Source of the DNA: a virus
Strand: one strand, 5' to 3'
IMG/VR virus record: IMGVR_UViG_3300015360_000014
Span: 1 to 37,482 of that record
Length of the DNA: 37,482 bases
Made by a program: the position numbers and the translations under genes. The first letter of the stretch is position 1, and every line of letters begins with the position of its first letter. Below, piece by piece: positions 37,376-37,482 of the stretch. Below the pieces are notes generated by a model. That model was not told the DNA's origin. It saw only the letters and a program-made list of their open reading frames with translations, and searched no databases.

Positions 37376-37482
37376 AATTATCATTAATGATTTATTTTCA
37401 ACTTTGGGCATGATTTTTAGCTCCACGAATGGAATTTTCGGCTTTAGTGGTGCAGAGCGTCAACGAATATCTTTCGACAATG
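37360..37482. repeat. Terminal direct repeat, right copy (circular overlap)
   Basis: Identical to 1-123. The unique genome therefore ends at 37359 and continues at position 1. The 12-bp palindrome recurs here at 37380-37391. Confidence 0.93.
37398..37482 (-). CDS. Partial 3' copy of the 39-425 gene
   Basis: The last 28 codons of the DUF6948-like gene, duplicated only because the contig ends overlap. It is not a separate gene; the intact copy is at the left end. Confidence 0.85.
   Translation of the reverse strand, partial: IVERYSLTLCTTKAENSIRGAKNHAQS

Overview
The window is a complete genome of a short-tailed (podovirus-type) phage of a Gram-negative bacterium. The first 123 bases are repeated exactly at the end (1-123 = 37360-37482), so the sequence closes into a circle of about 37,359 bp. 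The Gram-negative host is inferred from a lipoprotein-type outer-membrane spanin with an inner-membrane partner, other lipoproteins, and standard AAGGAG ribosome sites. The host genus cannot be told from the sequence. I saw no integrase, DNA polymerase, RNA polymerase, reverse transcriptase, tRNA or CRISPR. The phage therefore presumably uses host polymerases, and a lysogeny module is not evident.

Left arm (39-10770, minus strand). This is one long leftward operon read from a strong sigma70-like promoter (TTGACA, 17 bp, TAATAT at 10820-10848). It begins with a run of very small unknown genes, a small lipoprotein and a small membrane protein. The DNA replication/recombination set follows: a Toprim primase-helicase, an SF2 helicase with a zinc ribbon, a VRR-NUC nuclease, a YqaJ/lambda-exonuclease-type nuclease and its conserved partner. 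Last come a Cro-like HTH protein and small unknown genes. The primase-helicase is interrupted exactly inside its Walker A loop by a 330-residue intein with two LAGLIDADG motifs and class 3 signature residues (no Cys1; Trp66, Cys310, Thr328).

Control region (10849-12208). An AT-rich stretch separates the leftward promoter from the rightward genes. It holds an 18-bp perfect palindrome, GCCTAA repeats, three copies of a TAACCCATTGAT element, two G/C-rich hairpins, and a rightward promoter (TTGCTA, 17 bp, TATAAT at 12149-12177).

Right arm (11502-35379, plus strand). In order: a possible small terminase, virion-associated and fibre-like proteins, large terminase, portal, Bbp19-like protein, scaffold, major capsid, decoration-like proteins, tail tubes A and B, four T7 gp13-16-like internal/ejection proteins, and a tail fibre with a T7 gp17-type N-terminus and glycine-rich tip. 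The lysis cassette closes it: membrane proteins, M15 endolysin, and an overlapping spanin pair followed by a third tiny lipoprotein reading frame.

Far right (35401-37374). Small genes lie on both strands. The minus-strand ones are diverged duplicates, in the same order, of genes at the far end of the left operon (HTH protein, C-terminal domain of the exonuclease partner, and a small protein with the LLPDNATSRG motif). Two are broken by single-base frame disruptions. A GCCANN hexamer tandem repeat and a 12-bp palindrome lie at the circle junction.
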